A stretch of 63,713 nucleotides of DNA from CAZUZS01 sp964624795. GTDB taxonomy: Bacteria > Calditrichota > Calditrichia > RBG-13-44-9. Position numbers and translations under genes: made by a program. The notes beneath the pieces were generated by a model. The model was not told the origin of the DNA. It did not search any database and saw only the letters and a list, made by a program, of their open reading frames with translations. Shown one piece after another: positions 53,853 to 63,620 of the stretch; positions within the stretch are counted from its first letter, which is position 1; each line of letters begins with the position of its first letter. The DNA is taken from assembly GCA_964624795.1 (NCBI GenBank), contig CAZUZS010000024.1, forward strand, positions 1-63,713, written 5' to 3'.

Positions 53853-54662
53853 ATGAATATCTTATTTATTGCAGACATCGTGGGAGAAGATATTCTCGAG
53901 ATTATCACCGACATTTTGCCCCGCCTTCGGCTCCGATACCAGATTGACTTCACAATTGCAAATGTAGAAAACGCGGATAAGGGCAAAGGTATTATTCCAC
54001 GCCAGGTTGAGCGGCTAAAGGAGGCCGGCGTTCACTGTATGACTTCCGGAAATCATATTTGGGAGGTCAGAAAAAGAGATGTTTTAATCCAGTATGCAGG
54101 TTACCTGCTGCGGCCGCTGAATTACCCCGAGGGAAATGTTGGCGTGGGTTCCACAATAATTACGGCTCCAAATGGCAAGAAGGTAGCTGTACTGAACCTG
54201 CAAGGCCGCAGTTTTATGTACACTATAAATTGTCCTTTCACCACCGGAGAGAAGGAGATACGCCGTCTGCGCTCCGAAACCCCTATCATCTTTGTTGATT
54301 TCCATGCCGAGGCCACAGCCGAAAAGCAAGCACTGGGATGGTTCCTCGATGGAAAAGTGTCGGCGGTAATCGGTACTCACACTCATGTCCAAACCGCGGA
54401 TGAGAGAATTTTGCCAAAGGGCACGGCTTACATCACCGATGCCGGTATGTGCGGGCCGTTTGACTCGGTCATTGGTATGGACAAGCAGAAGGCAATTGAC
54501 CGGTTTATTCTTCAGACACATATTTATTATGCAACCGCCCGTGAGAACCTCCGCTTTAACGGCGTGGTGGTGCGGATTAATGAGATGACCGGCAATGCGG
54601 AACAGTTGACCCGGTTAAACTTTAGCAAGAAGGAGTTCGATGCCGATGCCCGTAATAATTGA
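53853..54662 (+). CDS. YmdB-like metallophosphoesterase
   Basis: A 269-residue metallophosphoesterase of the YmdB/TIGR00282 group. It has ILFIADIVGED, ANVENADKGKGI, SGNHIWEVRK, VDFHAEATAEKQALGWFLDG and VIGTHTHVQTADERILP, with metal-binding residues in each. The first motif lacks the usual GRPGR after DIVG. In Bacillus this enzyme is a phosphodiesterase on cyclic nucleotides and is linked with RNase Y, and the same adjacency exists here. The folD start codon lies inside its 3' end (23-base overlap). Confidence 0.92.
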   Translation: MNILFIADIVGEDILEIITDILPRLRLRYQIDFTIANVENADKGKGIIPRQVERLKEAGVHCMTSGNHIWEVRKRDVLIQYAGYLLRPLNYPEGNVGVGSTIITAPNGKKVAVLNLQGRSFMYTINCPFTTGEKEIRRLRSETPIIFVDFHAEATAEKQALGWFLDGKVSAVIGTHTHVQTADERILPKGTAYITDAGMCGPFDSVIGMDKQKAIDRFILQTHIYYATARENLRFNGVVVRINEMTGNAEQLTRLNFSKKEFDADARNN

Positions 54663-55530
54663 TGGAAAATCCATTGCGGCAGAAATTCGGGAAGGTGTAA
54701 AACGGGAAGTCACAGAATTAAACACAAATGGGAAAACCCCGGGGCTGGCAGTAATCCTGGTCGGGGAAGATCCGGCTTCCCAATCATACGTTCGCATGAA
54801 AAATAAAGCCTGCGCTGCAGCCGGGATGCATTCCATCACAGACAATTTACCCGCAGATATTTCCCAGGCAGCATTGCTTCAAAAGATCGAAGAATATAAT
54901 CAGGATCCGGCGTTTCACGGGCTGCTGGTACAGCTACCACTTCCTGCGCATATCGATACGCAAATGATAATTGAATCTGTGAATCCACTGAAAGATGTAG
55001 ACTGCTTTCACCCCTACAACACCGGGCGTTTGATGATTGGGCAACCGGTATTCCTTCCCGCCACACCGGCGGGCATTGTGGAGCTGCTCTGGCAGTCCGG
55101 AATCGAACTCAGCGGCAAACATGTTGTTATTCTGGGCCGCAGCAATATTGTCGGCAAACCGCTGGCCATGATGTTGGCCCAAAAGAATCCGCGGGCAAAC
55201 GCAATAGTAACGCTTGTGCATTCCGCAGCAGAAGATATTTCACGGTTTACCCGGGAGGCAGACATTCTGATCGCTGCTGTTGGCAGGCCGGAGATTGTGA
55301 AAGGCGATATGGTAAAAGAAGGCGTGGCGGTGATCGATGTGGGGACGAACCGGGTTGAAGCGGACAACGAAAAGGGCTACCGGGTGGTCGGCGATGTGGC
55401 TTTCGACGAAGTTGCGGAGAAGGCCTCGGCAATCACGCCGGTCCCAGGCGGCGTAGGTCCAATGACAATTGCCATGCTGCTCCGGAACACAATCCAGGCT
55501 TTCAAAATGCAATTGAATGTTGGCAAGTAG
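54640..55530 (+). CDS. folD: Methylenetetrahydrofolate dehydrogenase/cyclohydrolase FolD
   Basis: A 296-residue bifunctional enzyme with the FolD signatures: VGEDPASQSYVRMKNKACAA (about residue 43, with catalytic Lys), LVQLPLPAHID (about 97), DVDCFHPYNTGRL, GRSNIVGKPLA (NADP site, about 165) and PVPGGVGPMTIAMLLRNT (about 269). It interconverts 5,10-methylene-, methenyl- and 10-formyl-tetrahydrofolate. AAGGAG lies four bases before the ATG at 54640; a second ATG at 54646 is possible. Confidence 0.97.
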   Translation: MPMPVIIDGKSIAAEIREGVKREVTELNTNGKTPGLAVILVGEDPASQSYVRMKNKACAAAGMHSITDNLPADISQAALLQKIEEYNQDPAFHGLLVQLPLPAHIDTQMIIESVNPLKDVDCFHPYNTGRLMIGQPVFLPATPAGIVELLWQSGIELSGKHVVILGRSNIVGKPLAMMLAQKNPRANAIVTLVHSAAEDISRFTREADILIAAVGRPEIVKGDMVKEGVAVIDVGTNRVEADNEKGYRVVGDVAFDEVAEKASAITPVPGGVGPMTIAMLLRNTIQAFKMQLNVGK

Positions 55531-55564
55531 CAGACCTGCCAAAGAATAAAACTATGAGTTTCTC

Positions 55565-55936
55565 ATGCCCAAAAGTAAAACCGAAAAAGGAAATTGGGGA
55601 GAAGATATTGCAGAGCAGTTTCTGCGCAAAAAGGGATTCAACATACTCCACCGAAACTGGCGCTGCGAGCGGGGCGATATCGATATCGTTGCAATGGACA
55701 AGAACTGCCTGGTGTTTGTGGAGGTAAAAAGCGGCTCCACCGAAATTTTTGGTCCGCCGGAACTGCGTATCACCGACTCGAAGAAAAGGCGCCTTTACAA
55801 ACTGGCGTCCCTTTTCCTGCAAAGAGCCGCCGAATCTCAGCTTACCAACGACTCCAACCGGTTTGATGTTGTCATCGTCGACGGAACACCAAATAAATAC
55901 GTCGTTCGCCATTACGAAAATGCTTTCTACATTTGA
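55565..55936 (+). CDS. YraN family (UPF0102) nuclease-fold protein
   Basis: A 123-residue protein of the YraN/UPF0102 family with a restriction-endonuclease-like fold. Typical motifs are WGEDIAEQFLRKKGFNILHRNWR and GDIDIVAMDKNCLVFVEVKSG, with the Asp and Glu-x-Lys catalytic triad of PD-(D/E)xK nucleases. Function in DNA metabolism is suspected but not established for the family. It follows folD by 34 bases and likely closes the operon. Confidence 0.93.
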   Translation: MPKSKTEKGNWGEDIAEQFLRKKGFNILHRNWRCERGDIDIVAMDKNCLVFVEVKSGSTEIFGPPELRITDSKKRRLYKLASLFLQRAAESQLTNDSNRFDVVIVDGTPNKYVVRHYENAFYI

Positions 55937-56387
55937 ATCCGGATCAGAGCCGGAATTTTATGCCGTAAAACTGCAATTCCACGAGACATATCAATAGCAG
56001 TTTTTATCCACAATCAGGAGATTTTACCGTTCCCATTTTGTTTCGAGATTACATTTTTAAAACCCCTTATCTATCCCGTTGGCTTAACGCATTGTCACGC
56101 CACAATCCGGGCCAAATTCTTTAGCTATTTTTCTTTTATCAGAACAAAGTTTTTCGCTTATAAAGTCGGATATTATATTGATTGTTGTAGGAATCTCATG
56201 TTGTCGTTCTAAAATAGAAGGAGTCCAGCGTTTATGTTTACATTTGTAGGCAAAATGCCGATAGTTCAAAGATTAAATTTCATAGTAGAATAATAGAAGT
56301 TCCGATATTAGGTGTGCCTGGCATTCATTGAAAAAGAGAAATTGGAATTGGTTGATCTAATGTAACCATCTTAAGGCCGGAAAGAAG
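55937..56387. other. 451-base intergenic region, nothing firm
   Basis: No gene can be supported. A 61-codon frame on the minus strand (56084-56269) has a somewhat protein-like composition and might be a gene remnant, but has no start context or recognisable motif. I see no terminator with T tract or RNA element. Confidence 0.45.
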
Positions 56388-59156
56388 ATGAGAGACGAAG
56401 CTAAAACAAAGCGGCAGTTGATAGTTGAGCTCAGGGCCTTACGGAAGCAATTGGAAAAAGCCGGCTCAACATCACGACCATCCGGGAATTCTGAAAAAAG
56501 ATTCGGCGGGGATGAGTCGCTCTCCCAGTTGCTGGTAGATAATATGCTGGATGCTACGCTGGTCCTGGATGGAGAAGGTGTCATTCTTTTCGCCAATAAA
56601 GCTTCGGTCCACCTCATTGGGACAAAAATTCGCCAAGTAGCAAGCAGCTTAAATGTAGCCGACTTTGTGGTACCGGATTTTAAAGATTCCGTATTGAGGC
56701 ATCTCAATCTTATGAAAACAAAACAGGGAAGCCTTGCCGCCGAATATAAAATATATTCCGGACACGGGCAGGAAAAGTGGGTTGAAGCACTTGTCACCAG
56801 GATTAAATATCGGCGAACACCGGTTAATCTTGTGACGCTGCGGGATATTACCGAACGCAAGTTGGCGGAAGAAGCGTTGCGAGAAAGTGAAATCCGCTAC
56901 CGCTCGCTTTTCAATTTGGCAAATGATGCCATTTTCCTGATGCGGGGAGACCGCTTCGTCGACTGCAATCCGAAAACCCTAGAGATATTCGGCTGCAGCC
57001 GGGAAGAGATCCTTCAACAACCGCCCTATCGTTTTTCGCCGCCAAGACAGCTGGACGGACGGAATTCTAAGGAAAAAGCAAAGGAAAAAATAGAGGCGGC
57101 ATTCAGAGGAGAACCGCAATTTTTCGAATGGCTTCACTGCCGGTTTGACGGCACACTATTTAATGTAGAGGTCAGTCTGAATAAGATGGAGCTTGCCGGG
57201 GAAATGCTCATTCTGGCCATTGTACGCGATATCACGGACCGCAAGAAAGCTGAGCAATACCTGAAAGAGAGTGAAGAAAAATACCGAATGCTGGTGAATC
57301 GGTCGCCGTTGGGCATATTTTCAATCGATACAAAGGGAAATATTACGATTCTCAACTCTTCGGTCCTGAACATTGTGGGTTCTCCTTCGATTGAGGAGAC
57401 AAAAAAAATAAACTTGCTGCAGTTTCCCCTTTTGCAGAAAGCAGGGATTTCAGATGCCGCTATAAAGTGCATTCATACCGGGAAGTCTGTTAAAGGTGAA
57501 TTCCCTTATCTCTCGAAATGGGGCAAAAAGTCAATCTGCCGGCTTTACCTGGACCCAATGTTTGGTGCATCCGGAAAACTTACCGGTGTTCAGGGCATAA
57601 TCGAAGACATTACCGAACAGAAGCAGGCGGAAAAAGCATTGATCGAGAGCGAACAGAAATACCGCAATCTCATCGAGCACTCCGGCGATGCGATTTATCT
57701 GCTGTATAACAGAAAGTTTGAAATTGTTAACAAGAAGTTCCAGGAAATGTTCGGTGTAAAATTGGAGGATATGAACAAATCCGGATTTGATTTCCTTGAT
57801 CTGGTTTCCGAAAAGAGCAAGCCCTATCTCGAAGAGCGTGCGGAGAGGCTGGCGAATGGAGAAGACCTGGAATCCAAATATGAATTCACAGCAATCTCCA
57901 AAAATGGCAAAGAGATCGAGGTGGAGGCGGCTGTTTCTTACATAGAATATAAAGATGGAGTGGCGACGCAGGGTATTATCAGGGATATTACCGAACGGAA
58001 GAGATTGGAAAAACAACTGCTTCAGGCGCAGAAAATGGAAGCGATCGGACGGCTGGCAGGTGGGGTCGCTCATGATTTTAACAATATTCTGACCATTATA
58101 AGGGGCTATAGTGAACTAATGCTGTCACGCATAGACGAGAAAGATACCTTCCACAAGAGCATAAAACAGGTTACCCGCGCGACGGAAAGAGCGGAGTTGC
58201 TTACCAGGCAGTTGCTGGCTTTTAGCCGGAAACAAATAATGCAGGCAAGGGTGATCGATCTAAATGAGTTGATCAAGGAATCCGAGAAACTGTTAAGACC
58301 CCTAATTGGCGAGGATATTGAATTTATTGCCAAACTGGCTCACACTCCTTGCAAAATAAAGGTTGATCCCGGGCAAATGGAGCAGGTAATCATGAACCTG
58401 GTGGTAAATTCGCGGGATGCAATGCCCAGCGGCGGAAGAATTACTATCGAAACCAAACATGCTGCTTTTGAAGAGAACAACCTTCCAAACAAGCCGGAAA
58501 TTAGCAAGGGCAACTATATCGTGCTTTCGATCAGTGACACCGGAATCGGCATCGATAAAAAAGCGCAGAGCCAGATTTTCGAGCCTTTTTTTACAACCAA
58601 AGAGAAAGGCAAGGGTACCGGTTTGGGCCTTTCGACAATATATGGAATTGTGAAACAAAGCAATGGCTATATTTATCTCGAAAGCGAACCAAATCGAGGG
58701 TCGACTTTCATGGTCTATCTCCCCAGCGTGGAACAAAAAATCGAAACCATGCTGGAGCCACAAACTCCTCAAGATAATCTCGGCGGAAGTGAAACCATTC
58801 TTGTTGCAGAGGATGAAGAGGAAGTCAGAAGTCTTGTGTGCGAAACCCTGCGAAAGCATGGTTATACAGTTCTGGAAGCCCGGAATGGCAAAACAGCCCT
58901 GCGCATTTACCAAAATAGTAACAATACAATTGACCTTGTTCTAACTGATGTGATAATGCCGCTTATGAATGGTCGAGAACTCGTTGACCGGTTATCCGAA
59001 AATAATGATTTCATAAAAACGCTATTCATGTCCGGCTATACGGATGATGCCATTCTTCATCACGGCGTCCTGGAGCCGGGAACACAATTTATCCAAAAGC
59101 CTTTTTCGCCGGGCGAATTGCTGGAGAAAATTCGCAAGATACTGGACGGGAATTGA
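56388..59156 (+). CDS. Hybrid histidine kinase with four PAS domains
   Basis: A 922-residue cytoplasmic protein without membrane helices. After a short coiled coil it has four PAS/PAC units (about residues 45-155, 165-285, 290-405 and 410-525), HisKA with the acceptor His in GGVAHDFNNIL (about 560), HATPase_c (NLVVNSRDAMPSGG, DTGIGID, GKGTGLGLS) and a C-terminal receiver with Asp in LVLTDVIMP. The VAHDFNN signature is typical of PAS-rich hybrid kinases. It presumably senses small molecules, light or redox state through PAS domains, but no PAS ligand residues can be assigned. No HPt or output regulator is adjacent. Confidence 0.93.
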   Translation: MRDEAKTKRQLIVELRALRKQLEKAGSTSRPSGNSEKRFGGDESLSQLLVDNMLDATLVLDGEGVILFANKASVHLIGTKIRQVASSLNVADFVVPDFKDSVLRHLNLMKTKQGSLAAEYKIYSGHGQEKWVEALVTRIKYRRTPVNLVTLRDITERKLAEEALRESEIRYRSLFNLANDAIFLMRGDRFVDCNPKTLEIFGCSREEILQQPPYRFSPPRQLDGRNSKEKAKEKIEAAFRGEPQFFEWLHCRFDGTLFNVEVSLNKMELAGEMLILAIVRDITDRKKAEQYLKESEEKYRMLVNRSPLGIFSIDTKGNITILNSSVLNIVGSPSIEETKKINLLQFPLLQKAGISDAAIKCIHTGKSVKGEFPYLSKWGKKSICRLYLDPMFGASGKLTGVQGIIEDITEQKQAEKALIESEQKYRNLIEHSGDAIYLLYNRKFEIVNKKFQEMFGVKLEDMNKSGFDFLDLVSEKSKPYLEERAERLANGEDLESKYEFTAISKNGKEIEVEAAVSYIEYKDGVATQGIIRDITERKRLEKQLLQAQKMEAIGRLAGGVAHDFNNILTIIRGYSELMLSRIDEKDTFHKSIKQVTRATERAELLTRQLLAFSRKQIMQARVIDLNELIKESEKLLRPLIGEDIEFIAKLAHTPCKIKVDPGQMEQVIMNLVVNSRDAMPSGGRITIETKHAAFEENNLPNKPEISKGNYIVLSISDTGIGIDKKAQSQIFEPFFTTKEKGKGTGLGLSTIYGIVKQSNGYIYLESEPNRGSTFMVYLPSVEQKIETMLEPQTPQDNLGGSETILVAEDEEEVRSLVCETLRKHGYTVLEARNGKTALRIYQNSNNTIDLVLTDVIMPLMNGRELVDRLSENNDFIKTLFMSGYTDDAILHHGVLEPGTQFIQKPFSPGELLEKIRKILDGN

Positions 59157-59322
59157 TCTGCCGGATGNNNNNNNNNNNNNNNNNNNNNNNNNNNNNNNNN
59201 NNNNNNNNNNNNNNNNNNNNNNNNNNNNNNNNNNNNNNNNNNNNNNNNNNNNNNNNNNNNNNNNNNNGCGAATTGCTGGAGAAAATTCGCAAGATACTGG
59301 ACGGGAATTGATCTGCCGGATG
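59113..59322. repeat. 55-bp duplication flanking a 100-N gap
   Basis: Bases 59113-59167 are identical to 59268-59322, separated only by the N run at 59168-59267. The duplicate includes the last codons and stop of the hybrid kinase. The simplest reading is two contigs overlapping by 55 bases that were joined with a fixed 100-N spacer, not a biological repeat. Confidence 0.9.
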
Positions 59323-59456
59323 TGGCTGCAGGCAAACAGCAGCTTGCCAAACCAAACCGGTTGCGAGATAGCGCGGTCCCGTTATTAAAACAAAAAAATA
59401 ATTGATTCACATTTATCCTGTTTATATTTTTCGAAAAACCCGAAAAGGAATCCCTT

Positions 59457-61928
59457 ATGGCAATTTCCGAACTTAAATCCTCCGAGCTTCGCAAAACAAT
59501 CGGTCTGACCATGTTCCCCTTCGAGACGACAGCGGAAATCGACCCCCTTAATACCGTAATCGGACAGGAACGTGCAATAAAATCAATCGAATTGGCCCTG
59601 GAAATGGAGCACTCCGGGTATAACGTTTTTGTAACCGGCATGTCCGGAACAGGACGCACAACCATAGTAAATGATATATTGAAGAAAATTGCCTCGAATC
59701 AAAGCGTTCCCAGCGACTGGGTGTACGTTTATAACTTTGAAGATTCTGATGCGCCGCATGCACTTGAATTTCCCGCCGGCCAGGGAAAAGAATTCAAGAG
59801 ACATGTGGAAGAGCTGATCAAGTCATTAAAAAAGGAAATGTCCGACACATTTGAAAGCGAAGACTATGAAAAACAGAAGCTGGCCATCGTTACACAGAAC
59901 AATGAACGAAAAAGAAAGATCCTTACCGAATTGGATGCCGAAGCAAAGGCGAAAGGCGTACAAATTCAGAATACGCCTTCAGGTTTTCAGACCATTATTT
60001 TGAGGGGCGATAAGCCACTAACTCCGGAAGATTACGAGCAACTGAACGACAAAGAAAAAGGGGAAATCAACCAACTACTGGAGGCCATTCAGGAAAAAAT
60101 AAACCTGGTAGTGCGAGAACTGATGAAAATGGACCGGGACTCACAGCAGCAGGTGCGCGATCTCAATGAACAAATCGCTTCTTATATTGTGAACCGGTAT
60201 ATAAATGAGCTAAAATCCGATTACCGGGATTATGCTGCGATTATCAAATATCTGGAAAGGGTGAGCGCAGACGTTATTGACAATATCGGCGAATTCCTGA
60301 CCCACACCCGAAAACAGGCTGAGAATGAAAACAACCGGCCGGAGGGCGCAAATCATTTCAAGCGCTACGAGGTCAACGTTGCCGTGGATAACAGCAACAC
60401 AAAAGGCGCGCCGGTAATTTTTGAGGCGAATCCCACTTACAATAATTTATTTGGGAGAATCGAGAAGCAGGTGATCATGGGCGCGCAGGTAACAGATTTT
60501 ACCATGATTAAAAGCGGCAGTCTGCACCGCGCCAATGGCGGCTATCTCGTGATGGATGCGTCCCACGTGCTGAAAAATCCATTTGTTTATGATTCGCTTA
60601 AACGCGCCATCAAAACCAGGGAAATCCGTATTGAGGATGTATCGGAGCTGTATGGCTTTTTATCTCCCGCAGGATTGCGCCCACAAGCAATCCCACTCAA
60701 TTTAAAAGTAGTTCTGATCGGTTGGTCCCAGGTTTACTACTCGCTGCAGGCTTACGACCAGGATTTCAGCAAGATATTCAAAATTAGAGCCGATTTCGAT
60801 TACGAAACCGGCTCAAACGAGGACAGCATTCTGAAATATGCCCAATTCGTGCGTCGGGTATGCGAAGAGGAAAACCTCCTGCCATTTCACAGAACAGGCG
60901 TCAGGGAGGTCGCCTATTATGGTCACCGGCTGGTCGATGATCAGAAAAAGATCAGCTTGCGCTTCGGTTCTTTGATGGGAATTATACGGGAAGCCAACCA
61001 TTATGCCCGGAAAGTCAATGAACATGTTGTTCGGGCAAAACATGTTCAAAAAGCTATCAAGGAATTCGAATACCGGCACAGTCTGGTTGAGGAAAAAATA
61101 CATGAGATGTACAAGAGAGACATTTACCGAATCGACATTAAGGGGAAAAGAACCGGCCAGATTAACGGACTGGCTGTTTATGCCATGGGTGACCACAGTT
61201 TCGGGCGCCCCAGCAAAATTACCGCTAAAACTTATATTGGAAATGAGAACGTGGTAAACATAGAACGCAAAGCACGGCTCAGCGGTAAGATACACGATAA
61301 AGGACTGATGATCCTTTCCGGTTTTTTTAATTCCAAATTTGGTGAGTATATTCCTCTCTCATTTTCTGCAAGCCTGACTTTTGAACAAAGCTATTCAATG
61401 ATTGATGGGGATAGCGCATCCTCCACCGAGCTTTACGCTCTTATTTCAAGCCTAGCCAATGTGCCCATAAAGCAGGGCATTGCTGTAACCGGGTCCGTAA
61501 ACCAGAACGGCGATGTCCAGGCCATTGGCGGCGTAAACGAGAAGATTGAAGGATTCTACCTGGTTTGCAAAGAAAAGGGCCTCACCGGGGAGCAGGGCGT
61601 AATGATCCCCAGTAGTAATAAAGATAATCTTATGCTCAAAGATGAAATTATAGATGCAGTGAAGGACGGTAAATTTCATATATGGGCAGTTGATACCATC
61701 GAGGACGGATTAAAAATCCTGACTGGTCAGGAGGCCGGGAGCCGTTACAGGAATACAAAATTCCCAAAAGGGTCATTGTACGGATTGGTTGAAGCCCAAT
61801 TGCGCACCTTCGCCAAACGCTCGGACGCATTCCGAAAGAGCATCGGGGGCAAAAAGAAGAAAGAGGATGACAAATCTGCCAAAAAGAAAGACGATAATGG
61901 GGAAGATGGGGAGGATGCGAAAGATTGA
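59457..61928 (+). CDS. Lon-family ATP-dependent protease
   Basis: An 823-residue protein of the Lon-like group with an N-terminal AAA domain (Walker A GMSGTGRTT, about residue 62), an inserted helical region (about 110-260), the second half of the AAA module and a C-terminal Lon protease domain. The catalytic Ser is in DGDSASS (about 643) and the Lys in GGVNEKIEGFY (about 686). Unlike classical Lon there is no N-terminal LAN domain. The last 30 residues are an unusual run of Lys and Asp/Glu (KKKK...DDNGEDGED). It probably degrades misfolded or regulatory proteins. AAAAGGAA precedes the ATG. Confidence 0.92.
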   Translation: MAISELKSSELRKTIGLTMFPFETTAEIDPLNTVIGQERAIKSIELALEMEHSGYNVFVTGMSGTGRTTIVNDILKKIASNQSVPSDWVYVYNFEDSDAPHALEFPAGQGKEFKRHVEELIKSLKKEMSDTFESEDYEKQKLAIVTQNNERKRKILTELDAEAKAKGVQIQNTPSGFQTIILRGDKPLTPEDYEQLNDKEKGEINQLLEAIQEKINLVVRELMKMDRDSQQQVRDLNEQIASYIVNRYINELKSDYRDYAAIIKYLERVSADVIDNIGEFLTHTRKQAENENNRPEGANHFKRYEVNVAVDNSNTKGAPVIFEANPTYNNLFGRIEKQVIMGAQVTDFTMIKSGSLHRANGGYLVMDASHVLKNPFVYDSLKRAIKTREIRIEDVSELYGFLSPAGLRPQAIPLNLKVVLIGWSQVYYSLQAYDQDFSKIFKIRADFDYETGSNEDSILKYAQFVRRVCEEENLLPFHRTGVREVAYYGHRLVDDQKKISLRFGSLMGIIREANHYARKVNEHVVRAKHVQKAIKEFEYRHSLVEEKIHEMYKRDIYRIDIKGKRTGQINGLAVYAMGDHSFGRPSKITAKTYIGNENVVNIERKARLSGKIHDKGLMILSGFFNSKFGEYIPLSFSASLTFEQSYSMIDGDSASSTELYALISSLANVPIKQGIAVTGSVNQNGDVQAIGGVNEKIEGFYLVCKEKGLTGEQGVMIPSSNKDNLMLKDEIIDAVKDGKFHIWAVDTIEDGLKILTGQEAGSRYRNTKFPKGSLYGLVEAQLRTFAKRSDAFRKSIGGKKKKEDDKSAKKKDDNGEDGEDAKD

Positions 61929-62099
61929 GGCGCATTGCAGCTTTAGAAAACAACACCTGAGACATCAGAGGGATACCCGTAAAGTACACGGGAAACCTTG
62001 CTCCTGATAATTTGAAATAATTTGTAGAGACTGCCGGAATCGAAGTGGGTAATCCTGTTTTTAAAGTCTATTAAAAAATCGCTAATCAATCATATTTGC

Positions 62100-63608
62100 T
62101 CACAGATTGTATACACCGATGCTGTAACTACCATTCGGCTTGGACTCAAAGGCCCAGTAGAAATCAACAATATTCTTAGAAATGCAAGATCGTGGCTGAC
62201 CAAAAGCCGGGTGCAGCTGCATTCATTTAACGCCTGCTCGACGCATTGCATGGAGGGCAAATCCAGGTGGTTAGTTGGTTCATCCATAATGATCAGGCTG
62301 GGGTTCAGCATGATACCTTCAGCCAGCAGCAGCATGCGGATTTCGCCGGGACTGGGAATAGTCGTTTCCAGAACATGCACCGCTTTGGAGCCAAGCGGGC
62401 TGATCAGCGTCATGATATATCCCTTCTTCTCATTGTCATATTCCCAAACGCGGCTGATGACGGATTTTGATCGTTCTTGCGGTATCTCCTGCGGGATATA
62501 AATGATCTCCCCGGCCGGGATATTCAGCCGGTTTAGCAGGTAATTGATGAATGAGCTTTTACCGGTACCGTTATTGCAAATAATCCCGATCTTGTCGCCG
62601 TACTGGATCAGCAAATCCGGAATGCGGAGCGCCTTTTCCTGGCTTAATGAAAGTGTATCAGGCTGGATCGTTATGGGAAACCGCATCCGCGCTTTTTGTT
62701 CATTAAAAGAAATACCCAGGTTCCTTGATTTGGTAAAACCGATTTCCGCCTGCTTCTGTTGCCTGCGTTCCAATTGATTCTGTACCCGTTTATAAAGCCG
62801 CCCGGCCACCGCATCTTTGCCGGTCAATCTCGCGCCATCAATTTTTGATTTTGCATCATGGTCCCGGGGATCGAGTCCGCGCTTGGAACGCATCTTGTCT
62901 GCCTGACCCGCTTTTTCCTTTTGCTTGACGACCTGCCGTTTGAGTTTCTTCACCTCCCGTTTGGCCACTTCATAATCGTGCTGCTGCGCGTGCGTTTCTT
63001 TTTCCAGTTCCAGCGCTGCAGTACTGTAGTTGCAGCTTCGTAAATCCATCACTTCTGCCCGCACAAACAGGGTGTGATGACAAAGATTGTCCAGCAATTG
63101 CCGGTCGTGACTCACCAGGATGCCAATGCCCCGGTAGCGTGCCAATGCGTTCAGCAGGATTTCTTTCGATGCGGAATCCAGATGATTGGACGGTTCATCG
63201 ATGGCCAGGACGGATGGATTCAGAAATAAGGCGGTCGCAATCTGGCAGCGTTTGCGCTCCCCATGACTGAGCTTTTCCCAGCGGTCCATCTAGTCATCCA
63301 GAATAGCCAGTCTGTTTTTTGAGTTTAAAGGCTCTCTTGTCGGTTGAGTCGATAAATTCTTCAAACCCGGGAGGAATGAAATCGGTACGCTGCTCGCAAT
63401 AGTAAGCAATGCCGGAAAAATTAGCCGTGCCGGAATCGGGCTGCAGGATGCCGCAAAGCAGTTTCAGGAAAGTGGTTTTACCGCTGCCGTTGGCACCCAC
63501 AACGGCGGTCCAGCCTTGCTGTAGCTGAAGGGAAACCAAATCAAATAACGGCTCCACAGCATTTTTGTAGGTGAAGGTCAAATTGTCGATATGCAAGAAT
63601 TCTTTCAC
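62100..63608 (-). pseudogene. ABC-F family ATPase, broken by three lesions
   Basis: Two ATP-binding cassettes are recognisable (Walker A GANGSGKT near the start and NNGTGKSS in the second half; signature LSHGERKR; Walker B LAIDEPSNHLD and IIMDEPTNHLD), joined by a charged helical linker, as in ABC-F ribosome-protection/translation factors. The reading frame is lost three times: an extra A in an A6 tract (minus strand, 63315-63320), a TAG at 63290-63292 where Trp is usual, and a one-base loss near 62175. Restoring the last gives a plausible family C-terminus ending at 62100. The probable GTG start at 63608 has GGAG upstream. Confidence 0.85.
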
Positions 63609-63620
63609 ATTTTTCTCCAA

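Noticed and set aside
56084..56269. 61-codon minus-strand frame with protein-like composition
   Set aside because: Might be a gene remnant, but without motif, start or neighbours it cannot be supported.
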